From contig DSBE01000092.1 in NCBI GenBank assembly GCA_011053085.1, positions 1-14,088 on the forward strand: 14,088 nt of DNA. Direction: 5' to 3'. Below are positions 13,080 through 14,088 of this stretch, piece by piece. Made by a program: the position numbers and the translations under genes. The notes beneath the pieces are model-generated. The model saw only the letters and a list, made by a program, of their open reading frames with translations, did no database searches and was not told where the DNA came from. The stretch's first letter is position 1; the number at the start of each line of letters is the position of its first letter. The stretch is from Chloroflexota bacterium (GTDB taxonomy: Bacteria > Chloroflexota > Anaerolineae > Anaerolineales > Anaerolineaceae).

Positions 13080-14088
13080 ATGGCGTTGGAAGTCGGACAA
13101 CAATTAAGAGATCGTTACAAAATATTGTCTGTCATTGCACAGGGAGGCATGGGTGCTATCTATGAGGCCACTGATGAGGTGTTGGGCATCAAGGTAGCTG
13201 TTAAAGAAAACCTGTTCTCGCAAGAAGTAGCCATTCGCCAATTTAAAGCGGAAGCTCAAATTTTGGCAAGTCTCCGCCATCCCAACCTGCCTCGCGTTAC
13301 TGACCACTTTGAGATTCCTGGCCAGGGGCAGTACCTGATCATGGATTTTGTCTATGGTGCTGACCTGAAGGACCTGCTCAACGATAACGGGGCTTTCTCC
13401 GAAGAAGAAGCCATCAGGATAGGCATTGAAGTTAGCAAGGCGCTTGATTATTTGCACAAACGTAAACCTCCTGTTATACATCGCGATATTAAACCCGGAA
13501 ATATCAAAATTTCTGACACAGGCGAAGTGCATCTGGTAGACTTTGGCCTGGCTAAACAGGCGATTGTCGGAGAACAAACCCTAACCGGTGCGCAAGCGCT
13601 GACACCCGGCTTCGCTCCGCCAGAACAGTATGGTCAGGGAACCGATTACCGCACAGACATTTATTCCCTTGGCGCTACCCTCTACGCGGCGGTAACCATG
13701 GAAGCTCCTATCGATGGATTGAGCCGTGCTGCAGGTAACGACACCTGGATCAATATTCAAGAAAAGAACCCAAAGATATCTCCCCGATTCAATGAAGCCA
13801 TTAACAAAGCCATGGCAATTAAGGTGGCTGAACGATTTCAGAGCGCTGAAGAATTTCTACAAGCACTCTCCTCAATCAGTAATGTAAGCAGAGATGCCAC
13901 CGTGTTGAGCCCAGATTCTCAAAGTTTACTGACTGACAGTCAAAGACAACCTGCCTCCTCAGCGTTTGATGCACCGGTCTCCACGAAGAAGAAATTCCCT
14001 GTTTGGATACCCATCATCGGTTTGTTTTTACTGGTAGCGATTGCTGGAGGAGCTTTCCTTGGCAGCAGATTCCTGCTCCCTCTACTAA
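13080..14088 (+). CDS. Hanks-type Ser/Thr protein kinase with a C-terminal membrane segment (3' end missing)
   Basis: The frame is open from the ATG at 13080 to the last base, giving 336 visible residues. Kinase motifs run in order: glycine loop IAQGGMGAIYEA (19-30), VAVK with Lys42, catalytic HRDIKPGN with Asp136 and Asn141, DFG at 154-156, an activation loop with several Thr (167-175), PGFAPPEQYG (176-185), DIYSLG (193-198) and ERFQSAEEFL (251-260). A Ser/Thr/Gln-rich linker (about 265-302) leads to KKK (303-305), then a predicted membrane helix (about 307-333). The rest, presumably an extracytoplasmic sensor domain, lies beyond the window. Such kinases phosphorylate Ser/Thr on regulators or cell-wall proteins. 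The gene is divergent from the NACHT gene across a 202-base promoter region, which suggests a regulatory link but does not prove it. Confidence 0.95.
   Translation, partial: MALEVGQQLRDRYKILSVIAQGGMGAIYEATDEVLGIKVAVKENLFSQEVAIRQFKAEAQILASLRHPNLPRVTDHFEIPGQGQYLIMDFVYGADLKDLLNDNGAFSEEEAIRIGIEVSKALDYLHKRKPPVIHRDIKPGNIKISDTGEVHLVDFGLAKQAIVGEQTLTGAQALTPGFAPPEQYGQGTDYRTDIYSLGATLYAAVTMEAPIDGLSRAAGNDTWINIQEKNPKISPRFNEAINKAMAIKVAERFQSAEEFLQALSSISNVSRDATVLSPDSQSLLTDSQRQPASSAFDAPVSTKKKFPVWIPIIGLFLLVAIAGGAFLGSRFLLPLL

Noticed and set aside
13104..13577. 157-residue open frame on the - strand opposite the kinase
   Set aside because: It is the antisense shadow of a clear kinase domain with all catalytic motifs on the + strand.
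1..14088. CRISPR array, tRNA, rRNA or insertion sequence
   Set aside because: No spaced direct repeats, tRNA-like cloverleaf, rRNA signature, transposase or terminal inverted repeats were seen; nearly all sequence is accounted for by coding genes.

Overview
The window looks like a piece of an anaerobic Chloroflexota (Anaerolineae-type) chromosome. This rests on gene content and style, by inference: a bacterial cyclic-2,3-diphosphoglycerate synthetase homologue, a cysteine-rich double 4Fe-4S protein, a thioredoxin-like/DUF2085 membrane protein, a NACHT-HEAT protein, and a Ser/Thr kinase with one C-terminal membrane segment. No rRNA, tRNA, CRISPR array, insertion sequence or phage gene is visible.

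Layout. From the left edge to about 10.4 kb every gene is on the + strand, mostly with gaps of 0-20 bases or short overlaps. The order is cDPGS-like GTPase (5' end cut off), obg, nadD, S9 peptidase, then a 92-base gap with a weak promoter candidate, then the 4Fe-4S protein, a Tat-exported L,D-transpeptidase, the Trx-like/DUF2085 membrane protein, yfiH (ylmD/LACC1), yggS (ylmE), yggT (ylmG) and yggU (DUF167). One large - strand gene follows, converging on yggU with only 11 bases between the stops; it encodes an 820-residue membrane-anchored NACHT NTPase with HEAT-like repeats. A 202-base divergent promoter region separates it from a + strand Ser/Thr protein kinase that is open at the right edge of the window.

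How the genes fit together. obg and nadD are housekeeping genes (ribosome assembly GTPase, NAD synthesis) that are often neighbours in bacteria. yfiH-yggS-yggT-yggU is the 'ylm' set usually found beside ftsZ; here it lacks sepF and sits behind an iron-sulfur/envelope block. The 4Fe-4S protein, the L,D-transpeptidase and the DUF2085 protein appear co-transcribed and suggest envelope or redox functions, but no pathway can be named. The divergent NACHT/kinase pair is the most signalling- or defence-like part: both proteins carry a single predicted membrane segment and share a short regulatory region with two consensus TATAAT -10 boxes and a 10-base palindrome.

The features most worth a second look are a perfect hairpin between the only Shine-Dalgarno-like sequence and the obg start codon, the membrane-tethered NACHT protein with an unusual sensor-1 region, the Trx-like/DUF2085 fusion, and the cysteine cluster of the Fe-S protein. 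None of these proves a new system; each is given with a test.
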